From Mycobacterium shigaense (GTDB lineage Bacteria; Actinomycetota; Actinomycetes; Mycobacteriales; Mycobacteriaceae), in the NCBI RefSeq assembly GCF_002356315.1, contig NZ_AP018164.1:1798001-1862000 (forward strand): a stretch of DNA of 64,000 bases, written 5' to 3'. The position numbers and the translations under genes are program-made. The notes beneath the pieces are model-generated. The model made no database searches. It was not told where the DNA came from and saw only the letters and a list, made by a program, of their open reading frames with translations. Below, one piece after another: positions 38,834 to 48,413 of the stretch; within the stretch, counting starts at the first letter, position 1; every line of letters begins with the position of its first letter.

Positions 38834-39808
38834 GTGCAGCGGTGGCGCGGCCAAGACGAGATCCCCACGGACTGGGGCAGATGTGTACTCACCATCGGCG
38901 TGTTCGACGGCGTGCATCGCGGTCATGCCGAGTTGATTGCCCACGCGGTCAAGGCCGCCCGGGCCCGCAATGTGCCGACCGTGCTGATGACGTTCGACCC
39001 GCATCCCATGGAAGTGGTCTATCCCGGTAGTCATCCGGCGCAGCTGACCACGCTGACACGGCGGGCCGAGCTGGTCGAGGAACTCGGCATCGACGTCTTC
39101 CTGGTCATGCCGTTCACCACCGACTTCATGAAGCTCACCCCGGAGCGTTACGTCCACGAGCTGCTGGTCGAGCACCTGCACGTGCTGGAGGTGGTGGTGG
39201 GGGAGAACTTCACCTTCGGCAAGAAGGCGGGTGGCAACGTCGAGACGCTGCGCAAAGCCGGGGAGCGGTTCGGCTTCGCCGTCGAGGCGATGTCACTGCT
39301 CGCCGACCACCACAGCGAACAGAACGTGACGTTCTCGTCGACCTATATCCGGTCCTGTGTGGACGCCGGCGACATGGTGGCGGCCACCGAGGCGCTGGGC
39401 CGCCCGCACCGCGTCGAGGGCGTCGTGGTCCGGGGCCACGGTCGCGGCGCGGAACTGGGCTTTCCCACCGCGAACGTGGCGCCGCCGATGTATTCGGCCA
39501 TCCCGGCCGACGGCGTGTATGCCGCCTGGTTCACCGTGCTCGGGCACGGCCCGGTAACCGGCACCGTCGTCCCGGGTGAGCGCTACCAGGCCGCCGTGTC
39601 CGTCGGCACCAACCCGACGTTCTCCGGGCGCACCCGCACCGTCGAGGCGTTCGTCCTGGACACCGCCGCCGACCTGTACGGACAGCACGTCGCGCTGGAC
39701 TTCGTGGCGCGCATCCGCGGGCAGCACAAATACGACTCGGTGCAGGAGCTGGTCGACGCGATCGCCAACGACACCGACCGGACGCGTTCGCTGTTGTCGG
39801 CGGGCTGA
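38834..39808 (+). CDS. ribF: Bifunctional riboflavin kinase/FAD synthetase
   Basis: A 324-residue enzyme that makes FMN and FAD from riboflavin. The N-terminal FAD synthetase domain has the nucleotidyltransferase motif GVFDGVHRGHAELI and later TFDPHPMEV and FSSTYIRSCV; the C-terminal kinase domain begins near residue 185 with RVEGVVVRGHGRGAELGFPTAN, containing the PTAN motif. GTG at 38834 gives the expected beginning (VQRWRGQDEIPTDWGRCVLTIGVFD); the open frame upstream is not family-like. rpsO follows 142 bases later. Confidence 0.95.
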   Translation: MQRWRGQDEIPTDWGRCVLTIGVFDGVHRGHAELIAHAVKAARARNVPTVLMTFDPHPMEVVYPGSHPAQLTTLTRRAELVEELGIDVFLVMPFTTDFMKLTPERYVHELLVEHLHVLEVVVGENFTFGKKAGGNVETLRKAGERFGFAVEAMSLLADHHSEQNVTFSSTYIRSCVDAGDMVAATEALGRPHRVEGVVVRGHGRGAELGFPTANVAPPMYSAIPADGVYAAWFTVLGHGPVTGTVVPGERYQAAVSVGTNPTFSGRTRTVEAFVLDTAADLYGQHVALDFVARIRGQHKYDSVQELVDAIANDTDRTRSLLSAG

Positions 39809-39950
39809 CGGCGGACGGGCCCCGGCCGTCGCCGTTTATGCCTGTCGTGAAACCGCTGCTAAGCTGCCGGATGACATCGGCGCGTGCTGCGGTTCGCGGT
39901 GGCCGTGCCCGAATTTCGAACCTTCGCGGACCGATTGATGGAGATATTTC

Positions 39951-40220
39951 GTGGCGCTGACAGCCGAGCAGAAAAAAGAGATTCTGGGCCAATACGGCCT
40001 GCATGACACCGACACCGGGTCCCCGGAGGCGCAGATCGCGCTGCTGACCAAGCGGATCGCCGACCTGACTGAGCACCTCAAGGTGCACAAGCACGACCAC
40101 CACTCGCGGCGCGGACTGCTGCTGCTGGTGGGCCGCCGCCGCCGGCTGATCAAGTACATCTCCCAGATCGACGTCGAGCGGTACCGCTCGCTGATCGAGC
40201 GCCTCGGCCTGCGTCGCTGA
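39951..40220 (+). CDS. rpsO: 30S ribosomal protein S15
   Basis: An 89-residue primary rRNA-binding protein of the 30S platform. The full S15 pattern is seen: [34 protein letters not shown], then [29 protein letters not shown] and [12 protein letters not shown] at the end. GTG at 39951 follows TGGAGATATTTC, a good ribosome binding site. The 142 bases upstream include TAAGCT at 39860-39865, a possible -10. gpsI follows after a long leader, the usual rpsO-pnp order; the lppU gene found between them in M. tuberculosis is not here. Confidence 0.97.
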   Translation: MALTAEQKKEILGQYGLHDTDTGSPEAQIALLTKRIADLTEHLKVHKHDHHSRRGLLLLVGRRRRLIKYISQIDVERYRSLIERLGLRR

Positions 40221-40244
40221 CCTGGGCCGGGCGTGGGCGGGTGC

Positions 40245-40272
40245 TGGCACCGCGCGGTCGCCCGTGTAGCAT
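40245..40272 (+). promoter_or_regulatory. Candidate promoter of the gpsI (pnp) leader
   Basis: Just after rpsO, TGGCAC (40245-40250) and TAGCAT (40267-40272) are separated by 16 bases, giving a plausible SigA-type -35/-10 pair; the -10 fits the mycobacterial TANNNT pattern. Transcription would begin about 40279 and produce a ~290-base leader before gpsI. Read-through from rpsO is also possible. Confidence 0.45.
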
Positions 40273-40566
40273 GAGAGCGTTCTGGGCCGGTTCGGCCCGA
40301 GCAAACGGTGCGGTCCGCGCAGATCCGTGCGTTCCGTTCCAGCGTGTCACTGCATAAGTCCAAGGAAGCAGCCCTGTCTGCATCGGGCGGTCTTCGGTAG
40401 TGGCTGCCGGGCTCTCCGGATCTGGGGCAGGTCGGCCGCTTCGATCGACGGCCGTAGCCGTATTCAGACACTCAATCCTGCTTCTCGTGCTCGCCGAGCA
40501 CGCCTGCGGGTTTCGCATGGACGCGCGAAAAAGCTGAATAACTCGAGAGAGGCCGTACGGACACCT
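40273..40566 (+). ncRNA. Structured 5' leader of gpsI, candidate Actino-pnp RNA element
   Basis: The 346 bases between rpsO and gpsI hold no convincing gene but many complementary stretches: GGGCCG/CGGCCC (40284-40298), GCAGCC (40368-40373) pairing with GGCTGC (40402-40407), and CGTGCTC/GAGCACG around a 3-base loop (40486-40502). A conserved RNA structure called the Actino-pnp motif is known upstream of PNPase genes in actinobacteria, so this leader is the expected place for it. I infer the match from position and hairpin content; I cannot verify it against the consensus. PNPase autoregulation through the leader is known in other bacteria. Confidence 0.55.
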
Positions 40567-42849
40567 ATGTCTGTAGCTGAAATTGAACAAGGCGTGTTCG
40601 AAGCGACCGCCACCATCGACAATGGGACCTTTGGTACCCGCACCATCCGTTTCGAAACCGGCCGGCTCGCCCTGCAGGCCGCCGGATCCGTAGTCGCCTA
40701 TCTGGACGACGAGAACATGCTGCTGTCGGCGACCACCGCCAGCAAGTCACCCAAGGAGCACTTCGACTTCTTCCCGCTGACGGTCGACGTCGAAGAGCGG
40801 ATGTACGCCGCCGGCCGCATCCCCGGCTCGTTCTTCCGTCGCGAGGGCCGCCCCTCCACCGACGCCATCCTGACCTGTCGGCTGATCGACCGCCCGCTGC
40901 GGCCGTCGTTTGTCTCCGGGCTGCGCAACGAGATCCAGGTCGTGGTGACGATCCTGAGCCTGGATCCCAACGACCTGTACGACGTGCTGGCGATCAACGC
41001 CGCGTCGGCCTCGACTCAGATCAGCGGGCTGCCGTTCTCCGGTCCCATCGGGGGCGTGCGGGTCGCGCTGATCGACGGCCAGTGGGTCGCATTCCCGACC
41101 GTCGAGCAGCTCGAGCGCGCCGTGTTCGACATGGTTGTCGCCGGCCGCAAGGTCGGCGAAGGCGACCAAAAAGACGTCGCGATCATGATGGTCGAGGCCG
41201 AGGCCACCGAAAAGGTCATCGCACTGGTCGAGGGCGGCGCCCAGGCGCCGACGGAAACCGTTGTGGCCGAAGGCCTGGAGGCAGCCAAGCCGTTCATCGA
41301 CGCGCTGTGTACCGCCCAGCAGGAGCTGGCCGATGCAGCCGCCAAGCCCGTCGGCGACTTTCCGACGTTCCCGGACTACCAGGAGGACGTGTACTACGCG
41401 GTCGCCTCGGTGGCCACCGACGAGCTTGCCAAGGCGCTGACCATCGGCGGCAAGGCCGAGCGCGACGCGCGCACCGACGAGCTCAAGGCCGAGGTGGTCG
41501 CGCGGCTCGCCGAGACCTACGAGGGCCGGGAGAAAGAGGTCAGCGCGGCGTTCCGGGCGCTGACCAAGAAGCTGGTGCGCCAGCGCATCCTGACCGACCA
41601 CTTCCGCGTCGACGGCCGCGGCATCACCGACATCCGGGCGCTGTCCGCCGAGGTCGCGGTCGTGCCGCGCGCGCACGGCAGCGCGCTGTTCGAGCGGGGC
41701 GAGACCCAGATCCTGGGTGTGACCACCCTGGACATGGTCAAGATGGCCCAGCAGATCGACTCGCTGGGGCCGGAGACCTCCAAGCGGTACATGCATCACT
41801 ACAACTTCCCGCCGTTCTCCACCGGTGAGACGGGCCGCGTCGGCTCGCCGAAGCGGCGCGAGATCGGGCATGGCGCGCTGGCCGAGCGGGCGCTGATTCC
41901 CGTGCTGCCCAGTGTCGAGGAGTTCCCGTACGCCATCCGTCAGGTCTCCGAAGCGCTCGGCTCCAACGGCTCGACGTCGATGGGATCGGTGTGTGCGTCC
42001 ACGCTCGCGCTGCTCAATGCCGGGGTTCCGCTCAAGGCGCCGGTGGCCGGCATCGCAATGGGCCTGGTCTCCGACGACGTCGAGGTGGACGGCAAGACGG
42101 AGCGCCGCTTCGTCACCCTCACCGACATCCTGGGCGCCGAGGACGCGTTCGGCGACATGGACTTCAAGTGCGCCGGCACTAAGGACTACGTCACCGCGCT
42201 GCAGCTGGACACCAAGCTCGACGGCATCCCGTCGCAGGTGCTGGCGGGCGCGCTGGCGCAGGCCAAGGACGCCCGGCTGACCATCCTCGAGGTCATGGCC
42301 GAGGCCATCGACGCACCCGACGAGATGAGCCCGTACGCGCCGGTGGTGACCACCATCAAGGTCCCGGTCGACAAGATCGGTGAGGTCATCGGTCCCAAGG
42401 GCAAGATGATCAACTCCATCACCGAGGAGACCGGCGCGCAGATCTCCATCGAGGACGACGGCACCGTGTTCGTCGGTGCCACCAACGGTCCCTCGGCGCA
42501 GGCCGCGATCGACCGGATCAATGCCATCGCCAACCCGCAGCTGCCGACGGTTGGCGAGCGCTTCCTCGGAACCGTGGTCAAGACAACGGATTTCGGTGCG
42601 TTCGTGTCGTTGCTGCCGGGGCGTGACGGTCTGGTGCACATCTCGAAGCTCGGCAGGGGCAAGCGCATCGCCAAGGTCGAGGACGTGGTGAACGTCGGCG
42701 ACAAGCTGCGCGTGGAGATCGCCGACATCGACAAGCGCGGCAAGATCTCCCTGGTCCTGGTCGCCGAGGAGGGCGGGGCCGACAACGGAGCCGCGCCCGC
42801 AGCCGATTCTCCGGAGGCCGCACCAGCCGATGCCGCCAGCCCAGCCTAG
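40567..42849 (+). CDS. gpsI: Polynucleotide phosphorylase (guanosine pentaphosphate synthase)
   Basis: A 760-residue 3'-5' exoribonuclease/polyadenylating enzyme of RNA decay. Two RNase PH domains (~10-250 and ~340-570) flank a helical domain; the second contains [17 protein letters not shown] with catalytic Asp residues. The KH domain ([19 protein letters not shown], ~605) and S1 domain ([31 protein letters not shown], key part, ~660-730) close the protein, with an acidic/Ala tail. ATG at 40567 is the start; the upstream open frame is leader RNA. The end overlaps the pepR ATG by 20 bases. Confidence 0.96.
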   Translation: MSVAEIEQGVFEATATIDNGTFGTRTIRFETGRLALQAAGSVVAYLDDENMLLSATTASKSPKEHFDFFPLTVDVEERMYAAGRIPGSFFRREGRPSTDAILTCRLIDRPLRPSFVSGLRNEIQVVVTILSLDPNDLYDVLAINAASASTQISGLPFSGPIGGVRVALIDGQWVAFPTVEQLERAVFDMVVAGRKVGEGDQKDVAIMMVEAEATEKVIALVEGGAQAPTETVVAEGLEAAKPFIDALCTAQQELADAAAKPVGDFPTFPDYQEDVYYAVASVATDELAKALTIGGKAERDARTDELKAEVVARLAETYEGREKEVSAAFRALTKKLVRQRILTDHFRVDGRGITDIRALSAEVAVVPRAHGSALFERGETQILGVTTLDMVKMAQQIDSLGPETSKRYMHHYNFPPFSTGETGRVGSPKRREIGHGALAERALIPVLPSVEEFPYAIRQVSEALGSNGSTSMGSVCASTLALLNAGVPLKAPVAGIAMGLVSDDVEVDGKTERRFVTLTDILGAEDAFGDMDFKCAGTKDYVTALQLDTKLDGIPSQVLAGALAQAKDARLTILEVMAEAIDAPDEMSPYAPVVTTIKVPVDKIGEVIGPKGKMINSITEETGAQISIEDDGTVFVGATNGPSAQAAIDRINAIANPQLPTVGERFLGTVVKTTDFGAFVSLLPGRDGLVHISKLGRGKRIAKVEDVVNVGDKLRVEIADIDKRGKISLVLVAEEGGADNGAAPAADSPEAAPADAASPA

Positions 42850-44197
42850 AAGGCCAGCAGCTGATCCCGCGCTGCGGCGGGGCGCCCACCCCGTGGCAGC
42901 GAAATCCGAACACCACACGGCTCTGCGCCGTACCACGCTGCCGGGCGGCCTGCGGGTGGTCACCGAGTTCCTGCCTGCGGTGCGGTCGGCCTCGGTCGGC
43001 GTCTGGGTCGGTGTCGGATCGCGCGACGAGGGCGCCACGGTGGCCGGGGCGGCGCACTTCCTGGAGCATCTGCTGTTCAAATCGACGCCGACCCGTACTG
43101 CCGTCCAGATCGCTCAGGCGATGGACGCCGTCGGGGGCGAGCTGAACGCGTTCACCGCCAAGGAACACACCTGCTACTACGCCCACGTGCTGGACAGCGA
43201 CCTGGAGCTGGCCGTGGACCTGGTCGCCGACGTCGTGCTCAACGGCCGCTGCGCGGCCGCCGACGTCGAGCTCGAGCGCGATGTCGTGCTCGAGGAAATC
43301 GCGATGCGCGACGACGACCCGGAGGACGCGCTGGGCGACATGTTTCTGGGTGCGCTGTTCGGCAACCACCCGGTCGGCCGGCCGGTGATCGGCAGCGCGC
43401 AGTCCGTGTCGGCGATGACCCGAACCCAGCTGCACTCGTTTCATGTGCGGCGCTACACGCCGGAGCGGATGGTCGTCGCGGTGGCCGGCAACGTCGACCA
43501 CGACGGGGTGGTCGCGCTGGTGCGCGAGCACTTCGGGTCGCACCTGGTACGCGGCCGCCAGCCCATCGCGCCGCGCAAGACGACCGGGCGGGTCAACGGA
43601 AGACCGACGCTGGCCCTGGCCAACCGCGACGCCGAGCAGACCCACGTGTCGCTGGGCGTTCATACGCCCGGGCGCGGGTGGGAACACCGCTGGGCGCTGG
43701 CGGTGCTCAACACCGCGCTGGGTGGCGGCCTAAGTTCCCGGCTGTTCCAAGAGGTCCGCGAACTGCGCGGGCTGGCCTACTCGGTGTACTCGGCGCTGGA
43801 CATTTTCGCCGATAGCGGGGCGTTGTCGGTGTATGCCGCGTGCCAGCCGGAGCGGTTCGCCGAGGTCATGAAGGTGACCGGCAAGGTACTCGAATCGGTG
43901 GTTCGCGACGGCATCAGTGACGCCGAATGCCGCATCGCCAAAGGCTCGTTGCGCGGCGGGCTGGTCCTCGGGCTGGAGGATTCCAGCTCCCGGATGAGCC
44001 GCATCGGGCGCAACGAGCTCAACTACGGCAAACACCGCAGCATCGAGCAGACCCTGCAGCGGATCGACGACGTGACCGTCGAGGAGGTCAACGCGGTGGC
44101 CCGCCGGTTGCTGAGCCAACGCTATGGTGCGGCGATCGTGGGTCCGTATGCCTCGAAACGGTCGCTGCCCCAACAACTTCGGGCGATGGTATCTTAA
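42830..44197 (+). CDS. pepR: M16-family zinc metallopeptidase PepR
   Basis: A protein of up to 455 residues of the pitrilysin/mitochondrial processing peptidase family. The inverted zinc motif HFLEH is near residue 84, with the downstream third ligand Glu in the [15 protein letters not shown] helix; the C-terminal half is the non-catalytic M16 domain, with [28 protein letters not shown] at 42830 overlaps gpsI by 20 bases; GTG at 42893 would give a 434-residue form nearer to the M. tuberculosis length (438), so the start is uncertain. It is cotranscribed with gpsI and, four bases later, with the nitronate monooxygenase gene. Confidence 0.93.
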   Translation: MPPAQPRRPAADPALRRGAHPVAAKSEHHTALRRTTLPGGLRVVTEFLPAVRSASVGVWVGVGSRDEGATVAGAAHFLEHLLFKSTPTRTAVQIAQAMDAVGGELNAFTAKEHTCYYAHVLDSDLELAVDLVADVVLNGRCAAADVELERDVVLEEIAMRDDDPEDALGDMFLGALFGNHPVGRPVIGSAQSVSAMTRTQLHSFHVRRYTPERMVVAVAGNVDHDGVVALVREHFGSHLVRGRQPIAPRKTTGRVNGRPTLALANRDAEQTHVSLGVHTPGRGWEHRWALAVLNTALGGGLSSRLFQEVRELRGLAYSVYSALDIFADSGALSVYAACQPERFAEVMKVTGKVLESVVRDGISDAECRIAKGSLRGGLVLGLEDSSSRMSRIGRNELNYGKHRSIEQTLQRIDDVTVEEVNAVARRLLSQRYGAAIVGPYASKRSLPQQLRAMVS

Positions 44198-44201
44198 CCG
44201 C

Positions 44202-45230
44202 ATGGTACTGGGCTTTTGGGACATCATGGTGCCCATCGTGGGCGCGCCGATGTCCGGCGGACCCGGTAGCCCGGCGCTGGCGGCCGCGGTGTCCAACGCG
44301 GGCGGGCTCGGCTTCGTCCCCGGCGGGTACCTGAGCGCCGACAGATTCGCCGAGGACGTCGCCGCGGCGCGCGCCGCCACCACCGGCCCGCTCGGCGTCA
44401 ACCTGCTTGTGCCGCAACCCAGTGTCGCCGACTGGGTGCAGCTGAACTATTACGCCTACGAGCTCGAGGGCATCGCCGACCACTACCAGGTGGCGGTCGG
44501 CCAGCCCGAGCACGGCGACGACGACGACTGGGAACGCAAGCTCGACGTCGTCTGCGATCTGCGTCCGGAGCTGGTGTCGTTCACCTTCGGTGTGCCGTCA
44601 CCGGATGTGATCCGGCGGTTGGGCGCGCAAGGGCTACTGGTGATGATCACCGTGACGTCGGCCTACGAGGCGGGCATCGCCGTCGCCGCCGGCGCCGACA
44701 GCCTGGTGGTCCAGGGACCCGACGCCGGCGGACACCGCGCGACCTTCGCGCCGGACATGGAACCCGGCACCGAGTCGCTGCATCAACTGATCGACAAGAT
44801 CCACCGGAACCACCGCGACGTGCCGATTATCGCCGCCGGCGGGCTGGGCACCGCCGAGGACGTCGCGGGCGTGCTACGCAGGGGAGCGGTGGCCGCACAG
44901 GTCGGCACCGCGCTGCTGCTCAGCGACGAGGCCAACACCACCACCGCGCAACGCACTGCCATGAAGAACCAGCTGTTCGCCAAGACGATTGTCACGCGCG
45001 CGTTCTCGGGCCGCTACGCCCGCGGCTTGGAGAACGAATTCATCCGGCTGTTCGACACCATCGCGCCGCTGGGCTACCCTGAGGTCAATCACATGACGCT
45101 CCCGATCCGGGAGGCGGCCACTGCCTGGGAGGACCCCAACGGAATGAACCTCTGGGCCGGAACGTCCTTTCAGGAGGCGCAGACCGGGCCGGTCGCCGAT
45201 ATCGTCGCGAGCCTCGCGGCTACCGACTGA
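44202..45230 (+). CDS. Nitronate monooxygenase-family FMN oxidoreductase (Rv2781c homologue)
   Basis: A 342-residue FMN-dependent TIM-barrel enzyme of the 2-nitropropane dioxygenase/nitronate monooxygenase family, which oxidises toxic alkyl nitronates. Typical segments are VPIVGAPMSGGPGSPALAAAVS at the start, GVNLLVPQP, LVVQGPDAGGHRATF with the putative catalytic His, and the phosphate-binding IIAAGGLGTAEDVAGVLRRGA. ATG at 44202 is four bases after pepR. The seven-base gap to the beta-lactamase gene makes cotranscription of the two likely, though no metabolic link is obvious. Confidence 0.9.
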   Translation: MVLGFWDIMVPIVGAPMSGGPGSPALAAAVSNAGGLGFVPGGYLSADRFAEDVAAARAATTGPLGVNLLVPQPSVADWVQLNYYAYELEGIADHYQVAVGQPEHGDDDDWERKLDVVCDLRPELVSFTFGVPSPDVIRRLGAQGLLVMITVTSAYEAGIAVAAGADSLVVQGPDAGGHRATFAPDMEPGTESLHQLIDKIHRNHRDVPIIAAGGLGTAEDVAGVLRRGAVAAQVGTALLLSDEANTTTAQRTAMKNQLFAKTIVTRAFSGRYARGLENEFIRLFDTIAPLGYPEVNHMTLPIREAATAWEDPNGMNLWAGTSFQEAQTGPVADIVASLAATD

Positions 45231-45236
45231 CGTATC

Positions 45237-46109
45237 GTGTCTGATCTGTCACGGCGGCGAATGTTGTTGGGCACCATGGCGATTTCGGCGCTGAGCGCCT
45301 GCGGGCGCGCCGCCGCCGATCCCGCAGACGACCGCCTCGGCGAATGGGAGCGCCGCTACAACGCGTACGTAGGGCTCTTCGCAACCGACATCGCGTCCGG
45401 ACGCACGTGCGCGCACCGCGCCGACGACCCGTTCGCGATGTGCTCTACGTTCAAGGCCTACACCGCCGCATGTGTGCTGCAAAAAGCGCAGCGCGGCGAA
45501 TTGGAGCTACAGCAACCGGTCTTCATCGATCCGTCGGGGCTGCTGCCCTACTCTCCGGTGACCGCGCCGCACGCCGGCAGCACCCTGCCGCTCGCGCAGC
45601 TGTGCGCGGCCGCGTTGCAGCGCAGCGACAATGTCGCGGCGAACCTGCTGTTGCGGGAGATCGGCGGGCCGCAGGCCATCACCGACTTCGCCCGCTCCGT
45701 CGGCGACGACCGCACCCGGCTGGATCGCTGGGAGCCCGACTTGAACTCTGCGATCCCCGGCGACCTTCGCGACACCAGCACTCCGCGAGCCCTGGGCGGC
45801 GGGATCCAAAAACTGCTCACCGGAACGGTTCTCGACGACGCGCATCGCAGTCAGCTGGAGGACTGGATGCGCGGCAACGTCACCTCGACCATGCGCGCCG
45901 GCCTGCCGGCGGGGTGGACCACCGCCGACAAGACCGGCACCGGCAGCTACGGCAGCACCAACGACGTCGGCATCGCCTACGGACCGGCCGGCCAGCGGGT
46001 GCTGTTGTCGCTCATGACGCGCTCGGCGTCGTCGAACCCCGACGCCGACGGGCTGGGCCCGTTGATCGCCGACGTGACCGCGGCGGTGCTGGGCTGGCTG
46101 ACCGGTTGA
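45237..46109 (+). CDS. Class A beta-lactamase, Tat-exported lipoprotein type
   Basis: A 290-residue serine beta-lactamase with all catalytic motifs, which fall at Ambler-like positions counted from the GTG start: S70-T-F-K73, S130-D-N132, E166-P-D-L-N170 and K232-T-G, followed by TGSYG. Arg220 ([11 protein letters not shown]) matches the position of the BlaC carboxylate-binding Arg. The N-terminus has a twin-arginine signal ([18 protein letters not shown]) ending in a lipobox-like LSAC, so the enzyme should be lipid-anchored outside the membrane. Compared with M. tuberculosis BlaC (SDG), the SDN motif is the classical one. GTG at 45237 has no clear ribosome binding site and may rely on translation of the gene seven bases upstream. 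BlaC of M. tuberculosis lies elsewhere on its chromosome, so this is a differently placed gene. Confidence 0.93.
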   Translation: MSDLSRRRMLLGTMAISALSACGRAAADPADDRLGEWERRYNAYVGLFATDIASGRTCAHRADDPFAMCSTFKAYTAACVLQKAQRGELELQQPVFIDPSGLLPYSPVTAPHAGSTLPLAQLCAAALQRSDNVAANLLLREIGGPQAITDFARSVGDDRTRLDRWEPDLNSAIPGDLRDTSTPRALGGGIQKLLTGTVLDDAHRSQLEDWMRGNVTSTMRAGLPAGWTTADKTGTGSYGSTNDVGIAYGPAGQRVLLSLMTRSASSNPDADGLGPLIADVTAAVLGWLTG

Positions 46110-46112
46110 GCG

Positions 46113-47228
46113 TCAGCGCAGCACGCCACCAGGCTCGGTGAAAGGCAAACCCAAATCCGCGGCCACCTGCTCGGACAACAGTGCGCCTTCATGCGTCGAA
46201 AGTCCTTTGGTCAGTGCGGGATCCGACCGGCAGGCAGCCTGCCAGCCGTGGTCGGCGAGCTTGAGCACATACGGCATGGTCGCGTTCGTCAGGGCAACGG
46301 TCGCGGTCTTCGGTACGGCGCTGGGCATGTTCGCCACGCAGTAGAACAAGGTGTCGTGCACGGCGAAGGTCGGGTCGTCGTGGGTGGTGGGCCGTGAGTC
46401 TTCGAAGCATCCGCCCTGATCGATGGCGATGTCGACCAGTACCGCACCGGACTTCATATGCGCGACAAGCGAATTCGAGATCAGCGTCGGTGCTTTGGCG
46501 CCGGGCACCAGGACGGCACCGATCACCAGGTCGGCGCGCTTGACGGCGCCCTCCAGCTCGTAGGCCGACGAATAGCGAGTCTGGATGCGACCGCCGAACT
46601 CGGCGTCGAGCAACCGAAGCTTGCCGATGTTGACGTCGAAGACCATCACGCTGGCCCCCATGCCGCCGGCAATTCGGGCGGCGTTGTAGCCGGCGGTGCC
46701 GCCGCCGATGACGACGACGTCGGCGGGCTTGACGCCGGGCACCCCGCCCATCAGCACGCCGCGCCCGCCGTGCGTGCGCATCAGGTGATAGGCCCCGACC
46801 TGAGCCGACAGCCGCCCGGCGACCTCGCTCATCGGCGCGAGCAACGGCAGCGCGCCTTCGGCGGTCTGGACGGTCTCATAGGCGATTGCTGTTGCGCCGG
46901 AAGATAATAGCGCCTCGGTGCAGGCGCGGGATGCGGCCAGATGCAGGTAGGTGAACAACACTTGCCCGCGGCGCAGCCGGGAGTATTCGCTCGGGATCGG
47001 CTCCTTGACCTTGAGCAGCAGGTCGGCTTCGGCCCACACTTCGCCGGCGGTGTCGGCCAGCTGGGCACCGGCCGCCTTGAACTCCGCGTCGGGGATCGCC
47101 GAACCGTCTCCGGCGCCCGCCTGCACCAGCACCTCGTGGCCGCGGCGGGTCAGCTCGGCCACTCCGGCCGGGGTGATCGCCACCCGGAATTCGTTGTTCT
47201 TCGTTTCGGTAGGGATGCCGACGCGCAT
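46113..47228 (-). CDS. ald: L-alanine dehydrogenase
   Basis: A 371-residue NAD-dependent enzyme converting alanine and pyruvate/ammonia (also glyoxylate to glycine), a hexamer in mycobacteria. It begins MRVGIPTETKNNEFRVAITP; the nucleotide-binding motif VVIGGGTAGYNAARIA is in the middle and VDIAIDQGGCFEDSRPTTHDDP (key Asp and His) in the second half. Length equals that of M. tuberculosis Ald (Rv2780). It is divergent from an Lrp-family regulator, aldR, with 67 AT-rich bases between. Confidence 0.97.
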   Translation of the reverse strand: MRVGIPTETKNNEFRVAITPAGVAELTRRGHEVLVQAGAGDGSAIPDAEFKAAGAQLADTAGEVWAEADLLLKVKEPIPSEYSRLRRGQVLFTYLHLAASRACTEALLSSGATAIAYETVQTAEGALPLLAPMSEVAGRLSAQVGAYHLMRTHGGRGVLMGGVPGVKPADVVVIGGGTAGYNAARIAGGMGASVMVFDVNIGKLRLLDAEFGGRIQTRYSSAYELEGAVKRADLVIGAVLVPGAKAPTLISNSLVAHMKSGAVLVDIAIDQGGCFEDSRPTTHDDPTFAVHDTLFYCVANMPSAVPKTATVALTNATMPYVLKLADHGWQAACRSDPALTKGLSTHEGALLSEQVAADLGLPFTEPGGVLR

Positions 47229-47265
47229 GCAACAAGTGTGAAGAAAGTTCGAAGAAATCGCAAAT

Positions 47266-47279
47266 ATTATGACAATAAT
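47266..47279. promoter_or_regulatory. Candidate AldR operator between ald and aldR
   Basis: The 67-base ald-aldR spacer is strikingly AT-rich and contains ATTAT-GACA-ATAAT, a perfect 5-bp inverted repeat, preceded by GAAGAAA repeated at 47240 and 47251 (11-base period). Lrp/AsnC proteins bind such repeated AT-rich sites cooperatively, and AldR is known to control ald in mycobacteria, so this is the expected operator region. Individual site limits are inferred. Confidence 0.5.
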
Positions 47280-47295
47280 TCGCTAAATTGGGGAT

Positions 47296-47811
47296 ATGGA
47301 CGATAGTTCGACGGAAATCGCCACGGAATTCGCTGAGCCGCCGAAGGATGTTCGGCCGGCCGATCTCGACGACGTGGACCGGCGCATCCTGGGGCTGCTG
47401 CACGCCGACGCGCGGATCACCAACAACGCCCTGGCCGAGGCGATCGGCATCGCGCCGTCGACCTGTCATGGCCGAGTCCGACGCCTGGTCGACCTCGGCG
47501 TCATCCGCGGCTTCTACACCGACATCGACCCGGTCGCGGTCGGATTGCCCTTGCAGGCAATGATTTCGGTCAGCCTGCAGTCCGGCGCGCGCGGCAAGAT
47601 CCGCAGCTTCATCCAGCAGATCCGGAGCCGGCGGCAGGTGCGCGACGTCTATTTCCTCGCCGGCGCAGACGACTTCATCCTGCATGTCGCGGCTCGCGAC
47701 ACCGAAGACCTGCGCTCGTTCGTCGTCGAAAACCTCAACGCCGACGCCGATGTCGCCGGCACCCAGACATCGCTGATCTTCGAGCACCTGCGCGGGGCCG
47801 CGCCGATCTAG
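47296..47811 (+). CDS. aldR: Lrp/AsnC-family regulator of ald (AldR)
   Basis: A 171-residue feast/famine regulator. After a ~20-residue acidic leader, the winged helix (LDDVDRRILGLLHADARITNNALAEAIGIAPSTCHGRVRRL; key parts) is followed by the RAM ligand-binding domain (PLQAMISVSLQSGARGKIRSFI...VRDVYFLAGADDFILHVAARD). The M. tuberculosis homologue Rv2779c regulates the divergent ald gene in response to alanine. ATG at 47296 is the start; the GGGG just before it is a weak ribosome binding site. A hairpin follows 60 bases after the stop. Confidence 0.93.
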   Translation: MDDSSTEIATEFAEPPKDVRPADLDDVDRRILGLLHADARITNNALAEAIGIAPSTCHGRVRRLVDLGVIRGFYTDIDPVAVGLPLQAMISVSLQSGARGKIRSFIQQIRSRRQVRDVYFLAGADDFILHVAARDTEDLRSFVVENLNADADVAGTQTSLIFEHLRGAAPI

Positions 47812-47870
47812 GTCTGGCGGGACGCTCGATCGCCGGTCGGTCACGAACCCGATACCGGCGGTTCGCAGAC

Positions 47871-47892
47871 CTGAGCGCGCCGGGGCGCTCAG
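47871..47892. terminator. Hairpin between convergent aldR and GNAT genes
   Basis: CTGAGCGC (47871-47878) and GCGCTCAG (47885-47892) form a perfect 8-bp inverted repeat around a 6-base GC loop. It lies between convergent genes and overlaps the last bases of the GNAT gene, so it can act as a bidirectional terminator. There is no T tract on either side, as is usual in mycobacteria. Confidence 0.5.
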
Positions 47893-48413
47893 TCCAGGGG
47901 CGTCGATCGATCTCGCCGATAGCCGATGTGGGGCACCTTGATGCCGGACAGTGGCGTCCAGATGTAGCTGCGGCCGTCGAGCTGGAAACCGCGGTTCTCG
48001 TAGAACTCGCGCGCCTTATGGTTCTTTTCGGCGCACCACAGAATCACGTCGTTCGACGGGTTGGTGCGCACCGCCTTGCTGAGCAAGCGGGCTCCGATGC
48101 CGAGTTTTTGCGCTTCCTCGGCGGTGTAGAGGGCCTCGAGCCGCAGGGTGTCGGCAATAGTGCCGTCGGGTCCGCAGATCATCATGCCGAGGATCTTGTT
48201 GCGCGCCTCGGCAATCCACAGGCCCCAGCCCGGACGGTTCACCGCCTCGGGATATTTGACCTCGGCCCACCATTTCGGCGTTGCCATCACATCGAGCAGG
48301 TAGTCCTCGATGATTCCGGCCCAGGACTGCTTCCACACCGGGAAGTGCATGTCTGCGACTTTCGCGAATTCCTTCGGTTGGGCCCGTCGGATCTTGACGC
48401 CGCTCGACTTCAC
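47889..48413 (-). CDS. GNAT-family N-acetyltransferase
   Basis: A 174-residue GCN5-related acetyltransferase. The N-terminal part KIRRAQPKEFAKVADMHFPVWKQSWAGI (key Trp and Tyr/Trp pattern) is typical of the family; the acetyl-CoA site is LEALYTAEEAQKLGIGARLL with the Q-x-x-G-I-G-x-x-L motif, followed by VILWCAEKNHKAREFYENRGF, the family's motif B. GTG at 48413 overlaps the stop of the TetR gene (48410-48412), so it is coupled to that regulator. Substrate unknown. Confidence 0.87.
   Translation of the reverse strand: MKSSGVKIRRAQPKEFAKVADMHFPVWKQSWAGIIEDYLLDVMATPKWWAEVKYPEAVNRPGWGLWIAEARNKILGMMICGPDGTIADTLRLEALYTAEEAQKLGIGARLLSKAVRTNPSNDVILWCAEKNHKAREFYENRGFQLDGRSYIWTPLSGIKVPHIGYRRDRSTPLD

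Noticed and set aside
40747-43080. A 777-residue minus-strand ORF opposite gpsI and pepR
   Set aside because: Asp/His/Gly-rich nonsense composition of an antisense GC-rich frame; no motif.
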